Assembly (NCBI RefSeq): GCF_026738875.1
Contig: NZ_JAPQFJ010000006.1
Span: 1-64,000, forward strand
Direction of reading: 5' to 3'
DNA from: Clostridium brassicae
Lineage (GTDB): Bacteria; Bacillota; Clostridia; Clostridiales; Clostridiaceae
Length of the DNA stretch: 64,000 nucleotides
The position numbers were made by a program, and so were the translations under genes. Of this stretch, positions 7,701 through 17,400 are shown in pieces. Position 1 is the first letter of the stretch, and each line of letters opens with the position of its first letter. A model generated the notes under the pieces. It was not told where the DNA came from. It saw only the letters and a program-made list of their open reading frames with translations, and made no database searches.

Positions 7701-10585
7701 GAAGTGTCATTTTATGCAAGACTGAATGGGAGAAAATTCTTAGTATAATTGTTGAATCTTCAAGTGATACAATGGTAACTTTTCAAAATGCAATGATGGG
7801 TCCATTAACGACTGATAGGTTATTTGAACTGGTTACAGAGATATCTAATAATGAAAACTATGACTTTGTGTTAAAGCATTTTGGTGAGGTGACTGAAGAG
7901 CAGAAGACAAGAAGAATACATATGGATTTAGCCGATTATTATATGCAGAAGTCCATTTTCTTGTATAAGAATAGAAATGAACAACAGGGAATCCATGAAT
8001 TTCGCAATGCTATAAGAATGATAATGTCATATGGCCAACATGGAGATAGAACACTTAGCAGGTTAATGGATACAGTTGAAGATATTTACGGCATAGATTC
8101 AGAAAAAGGCAGAAAATGCATAAAGCGATTAGGTGCAATGTCCGTTGCGGTAGTAAGACAAACTGATGGAAAAGAAACAAGTGATTATCAGAATGAGTGG
8201 TCACAATTGTTGTGTAAATATGAGCCAGAACTGGCATTGAAGAAATTCATTGTAGATTCGGAAATTTATAAACGATCTTGGCTATGTGAGAATACACTAG
8301 AGACAATACTTACTGATTGGCTAACGCCAAGGTACTCAAGAATTGGGAACGCACTGCTTAAGACTATGCCCGATAAAAGTAGCAGTGATTTTATACAGGC
8401 TTACCTTAATAATATTGCAGTGATAGACAAGGAAGAAGAGGTGCTTTTGGCAAGAACTTCCGTTGTTGATCTGATAAGCAAATTTAAGTTTAACGATGAT
8501 GCATATGAAGTTGAAGAACGGTTTATAGAAACTGTAACAAGTTTATGCGAAAAATATGGTATTGATTGTAATTTGATTGAGTCTAAAGGGTATCCAGTAA
8601 CATCTTCTACTGATAAAGATAATCACACCCAAATCACAGAATCGTTTGGTGATAAAGGTGTAGATGAGAAGAACATATATGAAGTTTTAGGCTTTATGAA
8701 ATCATATGGATATTCTGAAGAGGTAAACAGTGTTGTAAAGACATATTTGGTAAATAACGAAGAAGTATCGCAAGAGGTTATGTTTGTTATTAATAAACTT
8801 GTTAATTTTGCTTTTGAAAGTCCTGTATCTAGAAAGTATTCGAATATTCAAGAGAGAGTAATCTGTCTAGGGGAAATGGATGAAATTATAGATGGTGTAA
8901 GGGCATATTTAAATCTACGAATATATCTTACTCAAAAGGACGGATGGTACCATAAATATAGAGGTTATGAGTTTTTCATGAAGGCTTATGATCTAGATAA
9001 AAAGTTGACTATTGATTTATATTTTGAGTATTTTGGGAGTATGTATAAGCCTTTTGAAGGTGTTAACGGATTATCTGATAACATTATAAATATGCTATCA
9101 GATATTGATGAGTGGAGAGAAGAAGTACCAGCCTTGTGGGACTTGGTTTGTGACGTAATTGATTTACGATTGAGTTGCAGAGAAGAGATTGAATGGGAGA
9201 AAATTGAAGAGGAATTTGAAGGATACTGCATTGATGAGTTGTTACATCATGTATTATTAACGAGATTGAGATATGGAACAGCAGATATACATAAGTCGGT
9301 TTTTGCCTCTCTCGAAACATTACTTATGCAAGATGCTGAGCGGGCTATGTTTATAAAACCATTTAAGCGGGTTTTGGAGAATCATTCTAAGTATATTAAT
9401 TTGAGCATTGCTATGTTGATTCAATTAGTTGAAAATATGTACTCTTATGAGGAAAGAGAGGAATATCAATTAGTGAATCTTGATGATTACATTTGCATCA
9501 ATGCATATGGAGATGATGGATTCCTATTAAAGCTCTTGGTGAGTGGCGAGATGGAGAAAAGAGTAAAACCAAAGGTTCAGGCTATTGATCAAGGATTTAA
9601 TGATTTTATTCTGCGAGACTTCAAAAGTATAGACCCAAGATATAAGTTGCTTGAAGATAGGGGCGTATCGGTTGACGAATATATTCTGGGATTCTTTAGT
9701 GAACTTCATAGTGAAAGCAATATGAGGATTTTATCTGACACATATATGGATAGCACATCTAGTTTATTGATGGATAATATCCAGATTCATAGTGATTACC
9801 TAAAGGCCATTGGGAATGCGGTTATAAATTTTTTATGTTGCGGAAAAGAAGATGGGAATGTTTTTGCAAGATTGAGAAGTCTTGAAGATAAAGAATATTT
9901 TTATCACAGTATAAGAGAAGATGTATTACTGCTAAATGCAATTAGTAATTCAGCAATAGCAAGGCCTAATGAAATCCCACACCCGACGGATGTAAAGAAT
10001 AGCATGTCTTGTGTAGATGAAGGAGACTGGATTAGGTTAGCATATATTGAACGAGAATATGTGTATGCGGAAGATTTATGGAGAGCTAAGCGTATTGGTG
10101 ATAACTGCAAGATCTACCAGACATGTTCTGCTGTGGGTTTTGGTAAAAGTAAAAGGCTGCCTTTATATTATGATTCCTATAGAGGTTCTGTTCTTGATCA
10201 TATATATCCTAAATATAAGTGTAATCCAATGGGTCTTAAGGGCAAAAAGGTCGTTGTTTTTACTGATGCGAGTTTAGGATATAACCCATTTATGACATAT
10301 TATCGATATGATTATTTAGCACTTACTTTTGAAGTTCTTAGTTTATTGGAAATAACAATGACAAGTACTGATAAAGGGTTAATTGGAACAGATTCAGAGG
10401 GAAAATGCGTTCTTAAGTATCAAAATTGGTGTACGCATAAACATTTGACTGGTGAACAGGAAAGAACTCCTGTATTAAGAGGAAGTCAACTCCTCGTATC
10501 AAAAGAGATTTTTGATAAGTTGATAAGTGAAATTGCACATGAACCATATTGTCATACCATAAGTGAATTAATTTTTGGCGAATAA
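4790..10585 (+). CDS. Avs-like STAND ATPase with N-terminal DUF4297/Cap4-like nuclease
   Basis: A 1931-residue protein. Residues 10-62 (GYEYQDLLTSYF, DDLTV with D46/D47, then RQIKYS with Q60 and K62) match the DUF4297/Cap4 branch of PD-(D/E)xK DNA nucleases. A STAND NTPase follows, with Walker A GEPGSGKS at 290-297 and Walker B IVLIIDGLDH at 378-387; a conserved-looking HESFRRYILEL segment closes the NTPase region. The remaining 1300 or so residues are helical and repeat-like, as in sensor arms. This order (nuclease, STAND, long repeat sensor) is that of Avs proteins, which detect conserved phage proteins and degrade DNA. The subtype cannot be assigned by eye. A GGGGGGGAG site precedes the ATG. 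The gene is visibly less AT-rich than its neighbours, suggesting separate acquisition. No accessory gene is adjacent, consistent with a one-gene system. Confidence 0.8.
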   Translation: MGLSDAHKGYEYQDLLTSYFIINDLLKGNSSQFKVDIKEYDDDKFDDLTVINNNEVVKRQIKYSDDKMIAKGDFSSIDYDLALDVLYNSWKKLDCEKDVTIKILLAWDYNDDIDFLEEVGKSNDFTSSNVKQYRINIEKIWFVGEERPISSWRRLRNNVANISRDNFKEFLQDLKVELCLPKASLDIVNKGEMERITVECLKDFGIGTYPNHEISPEGVLLKLMNIVKNARANQRTLKTDQVVSALGLVIGYGNIEQLFPVDSSSNIYDENAFGEFYSNICKNNKTILIGEPGSGKSWFVTNFIEYLKSQNILFARHYCYTSLDDIFYTGRITSNIFLANLINDIMLVCPDLKKIKTSRFGVDENELQSLIDHIDKEIVLIIDGLDHIERIKSSHESTVASNKTDIIEIIKRINVPTKVKIVVVSQPISEVLELCEQNYKLIEIENWDTNTIGRYLEIRGVDRYEEAGEVSLSSYLFNKSNGNPLYVTYLVNELSKSGVLDSWVDTLASIPDYNDDLKGYYGYLLEQIDEDHKVVYVLSGASFYLSIGELRAITGLGNYVEKRIKILRSILKESAVNGGFIIYHESFRRYILELLDGNGLSIYDNIYKDLIVWLESTGVYSNIKAFNNLFRLLYESGQYERLLEYADMEFVSESFFRGYGFDVIKKNSDYFVKAAAKEKSFSKLVVLSELSNIVLNAEFDYEIYEEKFSRCIGQIHGFQWLSKMLIYEGKASMPLKEGLRVCYSCSRNFVTPLWEKYINGLLEKNKSHKNLNADERKEQLKYLTAAAIDMDRNQNGVVRYATDSEYIEYMKIVLDEYAHRGRLDELISLLTDMELMEQWRGLIEGTDKGRLNEEYVKDILNTVKTADSIYGDTESKVKYLVANAMKIYEAYSSDVDALVEEIADLSWFHNWIIFVFQASVLEEESEIKGDKLVELYSNLNRVTAVANHGIRTMDLYGLRQEIYDTIQKPLRSVILCKTEWEKILSIIVESSSDTMVTFQNAMMGPLTTDRLFELVTEISNNENYDFVLKHFGEVTEEQKTRRIHMDLADYYMQKSIFLYKNRNEQQGIHEFRNAIRMIMSYGQHGDRTLSRLMDTVEDIYGIDSEKGRKCIKRLGAMSVAVVRQTDGKETSDYQNEWSQLLCKYEPELALKKFIVDSEIYKRSWLCENTLETILTDWLTPRYSRIGNALLKTMPDKSSSDFIQAYLNNIAVIDKEEEVLLARTSVVDLISKFKFNDDAYEVEERFIETVTSLCEKYGIDCNLIESKGYPVTSSTDKDNHTQITESFGDKGVDEKNIYEVLGFMKSYGYSEEVNSVVKTYLVNNEEVSQEVMFVINKLVNFAFESPVSRKYSNIQERVICLGEMDEIIDGVRAYLNLRIYLTQKDGWYHKYRGYEFFMKAYDLDKKLTIDLYFEYFGSMYKPFEGVNGLSDNIINMLSDIDEWREEVPALWDLVCDVIDLRLSCREEIEWEKIEEEFEGYCIDELLHHVLLTRLRYGTADIHKSVFASLETLLMQDAERAMFIKPFKRVLENHSKYINLSIAMLIQLVENMYSYEEREEYQLVNLDDYICINAYGDDGFLLKLLVSGEMEKRVKPKVQAIDQGFNDFILRDFKSIDPRYKLLEDRGVSVDEYILGFFSELHSESNMRILSDTYMDSTSSLLMDNIQIHSDYLKAIGNAVINFLCCGKEDGNVFARLRSLEDKEYFYHSIREDVLLLNAISNSAIARPNEIPHPTDVKNSMSCVDEGDWIRLAYIEREYVYAEDLWRAKRIGDNCKIYQTCSAVGFGKSKRLPLYYDSYRGSVLDHIYPKYKCNPMGLKGKKVVVFTDASLGYNPFMTYYRYDYLALTFEVLSLLEITMTSTDKGLIGTDSEGKCVLKYQNWCTHKHLTGEQERTPVLRGSQLLVSKEIFDKLISEIAHEPYCHTISELIFGE

Positions 10586-10849
10586 GTTTATGGATATTGT
10601 TATGAAAACTATTTTTAAAATTGGCGCATTTATTATTACTCTCTTATTTTCGATTTAATGTTTGGATAGGTTACACTTAATGGGACAATTATATTATGGT
10701 CATTTAAAATATATTTCCCCTTCCACCAAGGAACCAGTGGGTCTTAACACATAATTTTTGTCTAGTCAAGGCATCCTGTAAGTGGAAACATAAAAACATT
10801 TAAACTGCATGAAATGAGTATCGGGTATAGATAATATCTAAAGTTACAA
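10586..10849. other. Gap after the STAND gene
   Basis: Non-coding, 264 bases. No ORF, repeat or good terminator is seen apart from short T-runs. It ends at the first dif-like site of the island. Confidence 0.4.
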
Positions 10850-10887
10850 ATTTCCAATTATCCATATAATTATAGATGGTTTGGAAA
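10850..10887 (+). repeat. Left boundary dif-like site of the island
   Basis: ATTTCCAATTA (10850-10860), TCCATA (10861-10866), TAATTATAGAT (10867-10877), followed by TTGGAAA (10881-10887), which pairs with TTTCCAA at 10851. The core TTCC-ATTATCCATATAAT recurs in the same orientation at 29706, the right end of the island. It lies just beyond the 3' end of the recombinase gene, as expected for an attachment site. Confidence 0.6.
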
Positions 10888-10900
10888 ATGAGATAGAAAG

Positions 10901-11832
10901 CTAATTGAACATCAAAGCTAACGGGTTAGAGTTTACTGCAGATTGTAGTTGATGATCATCAATATGCGTATATATTTCAGTTGTAGCAACACTTTCATGA
11001 CCAAGGATTTGTTGTAGGGAACGGATATCTACTCTACCATACTTATACATAAGGGTAGCTGCTGTATGTCTTAGTTTATGGGTTGATATAGCTTTTGGGT
11101 CAAGCCCAGAAGAGATAACATATTTTTTTACAATATTTTGGATAGCCCTTGTAGTAATGCGGTTATTATTTCTAGATATAAATAAAGCATTATCAGAAAT
11201 ATTGATGGAACTTCTAATATTTAGCCAATCATTAATAGCTTTGTTAGCAGCAGGTGTTAGAAAAATTTTACGTTCTTTATTCCCTTTACCGACTACAGAT
11301 AAAATATCATTGTTTACTTGGTCTATGTTTAAGCTAACTAATTCAGATAATCTTAATGCACAATTAAGAAAAATAGTTATTAATGATCTCTAGGAGACTT
11401 TCTACATTCAAGTAATAAGCGAACAGATTCTTCTAAGGTAAGATATTTAGGTATTCGCTTTGGTAATTTTGGTGTTTCTAATTCTTCAGCAATATTATTA
11501 TCAATAACATGCGCTTTAGTTTTGAGATATTTCCAGAATTGTCGAATAGAAACTATTTTTCTTGCACGGGTTCCAGCAGAAGCATTTAATGTTTTTTGAC
11601 AATATGTAATAAAAGAATACATTTCATTAAGAGTAATAGATTTTATAAATTCTAAATCTACTTGAGAAAAGTTTTTGTTGATAACATTAATATTACGAGA
11701 ATCTAGAATATAACTGAAAAACATAAGTAAATCGGTACGATATTCCAAGAGCGTGTTTTCAGAACGATTTTTTATAACAGAAAGATAGCCTAGAGACTGT
11801 TCAATTAATGAACAAGTTTTATTTGATTGCAT
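10901..11832 (-). pseudogene. Xer-like tyrosine recombinase/integrase, frameshifted
   Basis: The N-terminal half runs from the ATG at 11832 (GAGGTG ribosome site) to a stop near 11380: a SAM-like core-binding domain with NTLLEYRTDLLMFFSYIL. The catalytic half continues in a shifted frame to the TAG at 10901 and holds CALRLSEL (first Arg), HKLRHTAATLMYKYG (His-x2-Arg), LGHESVATTEIYTHI (His and nucleophile Tyr). Restoring one T in the CATTAA run near 11381-11386 rejoins RDH with LITIFLNCALRL, giving about 310 residues, the usual XerC/D length. The extra helix of integron integrases is not visible. It is divergent from the row of plus-strand genes that begins at 11926 and is flanked by a dif-like site, so it is the probable mover of the island, now inactive unless the shift is an assembly error. 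Confidence 0.8.
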
Positions 11833-11925
11833 ATTTAACACCTCGGTAGGTATTATTGACATAAATAATATGGAATAAACAGTGAAAGTTTTTTTGAGGT
11901 AAATAACGATTGGAGGTACCCATAA

Positions 11926-12642
11926 ATGAAATCGCAATTATACCTATACCACGATTTAAGAAAAAAATATACTAGGGATTTAAAACAAATAAAAGAACTG
12001 TTTTTTGAGAGAATTCAGCCCATTTTCTCAGACGCAGAAAAAGAGGCAACTGCGTACCAGAATCAGCTATGGGATAATCTAATGAATCAGCCATGTTACG
12101 ATGAAGAAAGTATAATTGATCCCTCAAATTTTGTTGAAACAGTTCAAGAAGCTGGTTTTGAGAAGTACGAAATACTTTCTTTAATGCAGTATCGGAATAT
12201 CAGCATATGGATATGTTGCATGTGTCAAGTATGGGAACAACAGCTGTTTTCTTTCATATATCATGAAGCTCTAAGTGAAGGAATTAAATATGCTGAGTCT
12301 GATTTGAAACGGGGCTTTGCGTTTTCAAAATATGTATTTGAATGGCATCAGCAACCATTTGAAACACTTGCTTGCTGGCCAAAGATAAAAGAATTAAGGG
12401 CCCTTGTAAATGTAATTAAGCATTCTGAAGGTGATTCAGAACAAAAACTTAGGAAAATTAGACCGGATTATTTTGTGCATGATACAGGAATTGATAAATA
12501 TGATCTGTTGTCGCTGTACCATTCCACGCTGTTGGAAGCTACGTTACAAATAAAAGAAAAAGATCTTGTTGAATATTATGATGCTCTTATTGCATTTTGG
12601 AATGAACTGCCTGAGCGGATGTATACGAAGGATGAACTTTGA
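11926..12642 (+). CDS. Uncharacterised helical protein, first gene of the island
   Basis: A 238-residue soluble, helical protein. Notable stretches are MQYRNISIWICCMCQVWEQQ and ELRALVNVIKHSEGDSEQKL; the second (LVNxIKHxEG) recurs, as I recall it, in uncharacterised proteins of defence islands, but I cannot name the family. An Arg...His pair is present, yet the spacing (R, seven residues, H) does not fit the usual HEPN RNase motif. A GGAGG lies seven bases before the ATG at 11926. It follows the divergent recombinase by 93 bases and precedes an Abi-like nuclease by 90, so the two may form one unit. Confidence 0.65.
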   Translation: MKSQLYLYHDLRKKYTRDLKQIKELFFERIQPIFSDAEKEATAYQNQLWDNLMNQPCYDEESIIDPSNFVETVQEAGFEKYEILSLMQYRNISIWICCMCQVWEQQLFSFIYHEALSEGIKYAESDLKRGFAFSKYVFEWHQQPFETLACWPKIKELRALVNVIKHSEGDSEQKLRKIRPDYFVHDTGIDKYDLLSLYHSTLLEATLQIKEKDLVEYYDALIAFWNELPERMYTKDEL

Positions 12643-12732
12643 AGTTTAGCTAAGTGATTTTGAGTTACATGAGTCTTTCTTTCATACACATTAGGCAAAT
12701 ATGTCTTATTTGTTTTATGTAGAGGTGATTAA

Positions 12733-14067
12733 ATGAGTGATACAAGCGATTTGATGAATGTTATTGTAGATTATATTAAAGGATATAAGGATTATAATGT
12801 ACCAAGCGTATGTAAAAAGTATAATATTGAGTGTGATAGCAATTTAGATCCTATGAATAGCAGGAGAGTTTATATTGAAAGTGGGTTAATAAAAATTTCT
12901 TTTAGTAAGCTACGGGAACTGGCTAAAACAATTATATTAGAAGAGTGTGATCCTGTTTTTGTTAAAAAGGTTGATCCATATTTGAATGATAATTTTTTTT
13001 CTATCTCTATGATAACAAGACGGAAAATCATTAATTGGCTGTCAAATCAATCGTTAATTGAAGGAAAGTTGCGTATTGATGAGATGCTTTCTTTATCATG
13101 GAATTTAGAGTGTATACCATCTTCTTATGGACATAAAAATGCTAATGAAGATATACTTCAACATATGGTTAGGAATGATGATTTGAGTTACAAAGAAATG
13201 TTTGAAGTTGTTTTAAGTGCTATGTATGTTTCAGATAAAAAGTTTATTGATTTGATTCAAACAATAGTTCATCCAAGAATTAGAGAAGGTTTTGAACAAA
13301 AAACGTATGTTGATAAATTAAATAATTTTTTAATAAAAGACGGATACAAACTAATTAATACTAAATCTATTTCAGGAGAACCAATTTTTACAGTTGAGAA
13401 AATTTCACAAGGAATAGATGGTAAAATAAAAAATTTGATTTTTGCTGCATACGGAACAAAACCAGATATTGTAATAGAAGACTCCTTAACTAATGATGTT
13501 AAAATTATCGGTGAAGAAAATAAATGCTTAGTTTATACATTGCCTATTTCAAATGAAGGCTTAAGTTGGCATGATTTAGTTACATGGTGGAACAAAGGAA
13601 ATGAAGAATATGAACTATGTGTGGAACAAGAACTGTTTAAGAGAATGGAGTTATCTTTAGATTCTGAACCAGAGAAGATGTTTATGAAAACTTATTATAA
13701 TAACTTACATAAATTAAAAAATAATAAATTACCCGCCCTCATTCCTCAAATATATTGCCACTATGATCCTAAATCTGCAAAAATGAGAAATGGGCAAATA
13801 TACGTTCATCAAAGAATGGATTTCTTGTTGTTGATTTCAAACAATAGAAGAGTTGTAATAGAAATTGATGGTAAACAACACTATTCTGTTGGTGATAAGT
13901 CTTCTCCTGAATTGTATAGTAAAATGGTAGAAGATGATAGAAAATTAAAATTTTATGGATATGACGTTTTTCGATTTGGCGGTTTTGAATTTGTAAACAC
14001 TTCTGAAATACAGAGAAAAATAGTGCAATTTATTCAAGACTTATACAAATATTACGATTTGATATAA
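12733..14067 (+). CDS. Abi-like protein with C-terminal DUF559/Vsr-type nuclease
   Basis: A 444-residue protein. The N-terminal part (VIVDYIKGYKDYNVPSVCKK, IECDSNLDPMNSRRVYIESG) resembles the AbiJ N-terminal accessory domains found in abortive-infection proteins. The C-terminal part has a clear PD-(D/E)xK core of the DUF559/Vsr kind: RMDFLLL with D363, VVIEIDGKQHY with E377, D379 and K381, then KLKFYGYDVFRFGGFEF. It probably cleaves DNA upon infection. It is preceded by GAGGTG and by a short gap bearing only a weak TTAGGC element. A DNA-repair-like Vsr role is unlikely given the large N-terminal region. Confidence 0.75.
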   Translation: MSDTSDLMNVIVDYIKGYKDYNVPSVCKKYNIECDSNLDPMNSRRVYIESGLIKISFSKLRELAKTIILEECDPVFVKKVDPYLNDNFFSISMITRRKIINWLSNQSLIEGKLRIDEMLSLSWNLECIPSSYGHKNANEDILQHMVRNDDLSYKEMFEVVLSAMYVSDKKFIDLIQTIVHPRIREGFEQKTYVDKLNNFLIKDGYKLINTKSISGEPIFTVEKISQGIDGKIKNLIFAAYGTKPDIVIEDSLTNDVKIIGEENKCLVYTLPISNEGLSWHDLVTWWNKGNEEYELCVEQELFKRMELSLDSEPEKMFMKTYYNNLHKLKNNKLPALIPQIYCHYDPKSAKMRNGQIYVHQRMDFLLLISNNRRVVIEIDGKQHYSVGDKSSPELYSKMVEDDRKLKFYGYDVFRFGGFEFVNTSEIQRKIVQFIQDLYKYYDLI

Positions 14068-14439
14068 GGGTTTTTGATTTATATTGTTGGTTATATACTT
14101 AAAAGTATATTGTACGTTGAAGATGAATTTAAAGAATTATTTATGTAAAAAATACATTTTAATCAAAGGATTAATTTTCTTGTAGAGTATTAGCATTTAA
14201 GAATAAATCTAGGAAATATAAGTAAAGAATACTATGAAGAAGAAGTAATAGGGAAGCTTAAAGAAAAAATATCAAAAGAGAGAAAGTTTGATTAATTCTA
14301 GCGCTAAACTGTAGAACGCTACTGTTTGAAAAATGATAAATAATAAAGATAAAAAATCTTAACACTTTTCCTTAGTCTAAATACCTATTAGGCTAATAAT
14401 GAGAATTTGAGAACAAAGAGGAAAACGGAGGATATTTTT
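14068..14439 (+). repeat. Intergenic interval with dif-like pair (14366-14405) and a gene relic
   Basis: A non-coding interval of 372 bases. A short relic (NLGNISKEYYEEEVIGKLKE, ending at a TAA near 14295) is visible without a start. The inter-gene element lies at 14366-14405: TTTTCCTTAGTCTAAATACC followed by TATTAGGCTAATAATGAG. Both halves contain TTAG-N-CTAA. Read on the minus strand, the second half is AATTCTCATTA, TTAGCC, TAATAGGTATT, matching the reverse sites of the other intervals. Confidence 0.55.
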
Positions 14440-17400
14440 ATGTGCAATGTTAAATCAGATATTGGAGCAAAAGCTGCTTGGAAAGGGTTCTCTTCTCAGA
14501 CAACCTATATTGCATATAGGTTAATGCTGTTAAATGATAAATATAACTTTTACCCAGAAAAAGTTGAAGATTTGATGGTTAAGAATGGTGATTCAATTGC
14601 TGAGCTAGTTCAAATTAAAAATTTGAGCAACAAGTTGGCTTTATCAAGTTTTTCACCTAAAGCTGATGATTCTTTTTTTAGAAGAGCATTAGCAAACAAA
14701 AAAAACAATGAAAGCTTTACTTTGAAAGTTGTATCATTTGGGGAGATTGGGGATGAGCTCCAAGGACTTATTAATAAAGATGAAGACCACATAAGTAGTA
14801 TCAAGGCTAAATTACTAAGTTACAAATACAGTGAAGAAGATATAAACTGGATATTTTCAAAATTATTGATTGAAAAAGTTGATGAAGCTGATTTAAAAAA
14901 GGAAATATACAAAGTACTGGAAGAGAAAATAGAAACGATGGCGGCACCTCAAGTAGCTTTTGATACACTGATTTGTTATGTTTCTGATCTTTCACGATAT
15001 TCAAAATATACTTCAAAGGAAGAATGGAACAAAAAAATTGATAATTATGTGAATGATATTGTTGCTATTAAAGGAATGTGCTCTCAGTATGGAAGAACTA
15101 TAATTAATTTAGCGGAGTATAAGACTCAACAATCCACTGAGGAACTCACTTCTGAATACCAATTAGGTGTAAATACTCATCCTCAGCACATAAGAAATAA
15201 TTTAGATATAATTAGAGATAAGTGGTTAGATAGAATAGAAAATTGTTTTCAAAGAAATAACAATGTTGTAATCATAAAAGGTGCCTCTGGACAAGGGAAA
15301 TCCTCTTTGGCATATAGGTATTTAATCGATAACTATCCTGAAAATTATGTTTTTGTGGTTGAAAAAGTTGTTGATTCGCAACAAGCTATTGATATTGTAG
15401 CAGCATTAAATGGACTATCTGTGAGTAAGCAAGGTAATAGCATTGTTTATATGGACGTTTATCCTTATGATAAAGAATGGTTATGGATTGCTGAAGAGAT
15501 TAGTAAACGGGGAATAAATATAAAACTACTTATAACAATTAGAGAAGAGGACTATAATCGATCGGATATTGATTTTAATAAGATTAGATTAGAAGTGATT
15601 GACCTTTATTTTGGAGAAGCTGAAGCAAGAGAAATATTTACAAAATACAACTCGCCGTATTTCCTTAATTTTGAACAAGCATGGGAAAAATTCGGTGAGA
15701 TAGGTCCATTTATGGAGTTTATGTACCTATTAAATCAATCAGATACTCTAACAAACAAACTTAAAGCTCAGATTAATAGAATTGCAACAAATGAGGAGAA
15801 CGCTGATGAATGGTTAAATGTTTTGCAAGTAATATGTTATGTTAGTAAGAATAATTTAAAGATTAACTTACAGAGATTGCTTAGTGATTTGACTTGTAAA
15901 CAAACAAGAAAAATGCTACAGCAATTTGAAAATGAATATTTAATCAAAATAAGCAGTGATAATAGGTATGTTGAGTGTTTACACGCGGTTAGGGCAGAAA
16001 TTTTATATGAAATTTTAATTAAAAACAGCCTGATGGATGAAGAAATTATGCTAATTCACTCGCTTAACTCAGTAGACGAATTTTGTCAATCAATGCTTGT
16101 TAGATACTTTTTTAATCATAGTAACATTGATGAGTTCATTGATAAACTAGATGAGATTAAAGTGTATTCATGGACTAGTTGTGCGAGCCTGTTGAGTGGA
16201 TTCTTGTGGTTAGATACTTATAAATTTTATAGAAAAAATAAGGAGAGCTTTAAACAAGGTAATAAGCTAACTTCAGATAATTTTACTATATTCCTAGGTG
16301 ACACAACTGGCTATTTAGAATTTGATTATTCAGAAATTATCAATCCACTCAGAGCAATTAATCCAGTTAGAGCTCAAAAGATAGAAGAGTTAATTAATAA
16401 TTTACCTGAAAATAAAATTAACTATCATTACACTGATTCTTTTATAAACAATATTAAAGCTCAATTAAATACACTAGATGTGTTATCAACAGATAATTTA
16501 TCTGAAGTTGGCTTTGTTTTATTTTGGCTAGCACAAAGGAATGTTTTTATAGAAGATGCATCGTATAAAAATATAGTAAATAATTTATCAAAATACTCAG
16601 TTGATAGTCTTTTGGATTTTCTAGTTGGAGTTCAAGTACAAAATAGAATGCAACTGTATGATACAATAGTAGAATATTTAGCTCCAATAATATGTAATAG
16701 ATATAGTATTATTCGATTGCAAGATGATAAGACCTGTATTGAAGCTGACTTTATTGAAAATGTTTTTGTAGGAAACTTGGAATCAAATAGCATTGGAATG
16801 AATGAAAGAGTCATGACTGTTGTAGGGATATTACGTAGATTATTCTTTAATAGGGAGAGCTATAAAGTTCAAGCTATAGGCACGGAGATTATAGAAGGGA
16901 TTAAAGTCCCAGATACACATAAAAATATATCTTCTAGAAATTTACCTTTAGTTTGGATTACGCAAATGAATGGGTGGATTATTAAACTTGACGATTATGA
17001 GAAAAGAACTGGCAACTGGAACGATTTTATAAGTGTGGTAAACACTGATCGCAACAGTATATTAAGTTTCGCCAAAATGGTATCTGATGCTATTTGTTAT
17101 TTTTATAAAAAAGAGGGGAGTCTTGAAAAATTCTTATCTTGTGAATTTAAGGAAAAACATAGATTGATGGAGCAAATATCAACTAAAGTTTATAAAACAC
17201 CAAAGTGTGCAAATGATAGGTATGGATTAACCTTAAGCAAAAATAAAGTAGACTTACCTGAGGTTCTTAAAATGTATAATGCAGGTGACTCAGAAAAAGA
17301 TATTACTTCATACGTAAATAAGTATAAAACTTCCTTTACAAATTTCTCAAACCAAATGGTTACTCTTGTGAAATCACGTCATGAGAGAGGTATAATAGAT

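Noticed and set aside
11157-11393. 78-residue plus-strand ORF
   Set aside because: It lies antisense to the catalytic half of the recombinase, whose motifs are unmistakable.
10901-11832. True integron integrase (IntI)
   Set aside because: The segment between the first Arg region and the HxxR box has the usual Xer length; the additional IntI helix and attC R-box motifs (RYYYAAC) are not seen. Only the layout is integron-like.
14068-14300. Functional toxin-antitoxin gene between 12733 and 14440 genes
   Set aside because: Only a 30-codon stretch without start or ribosome site; a relic at best.
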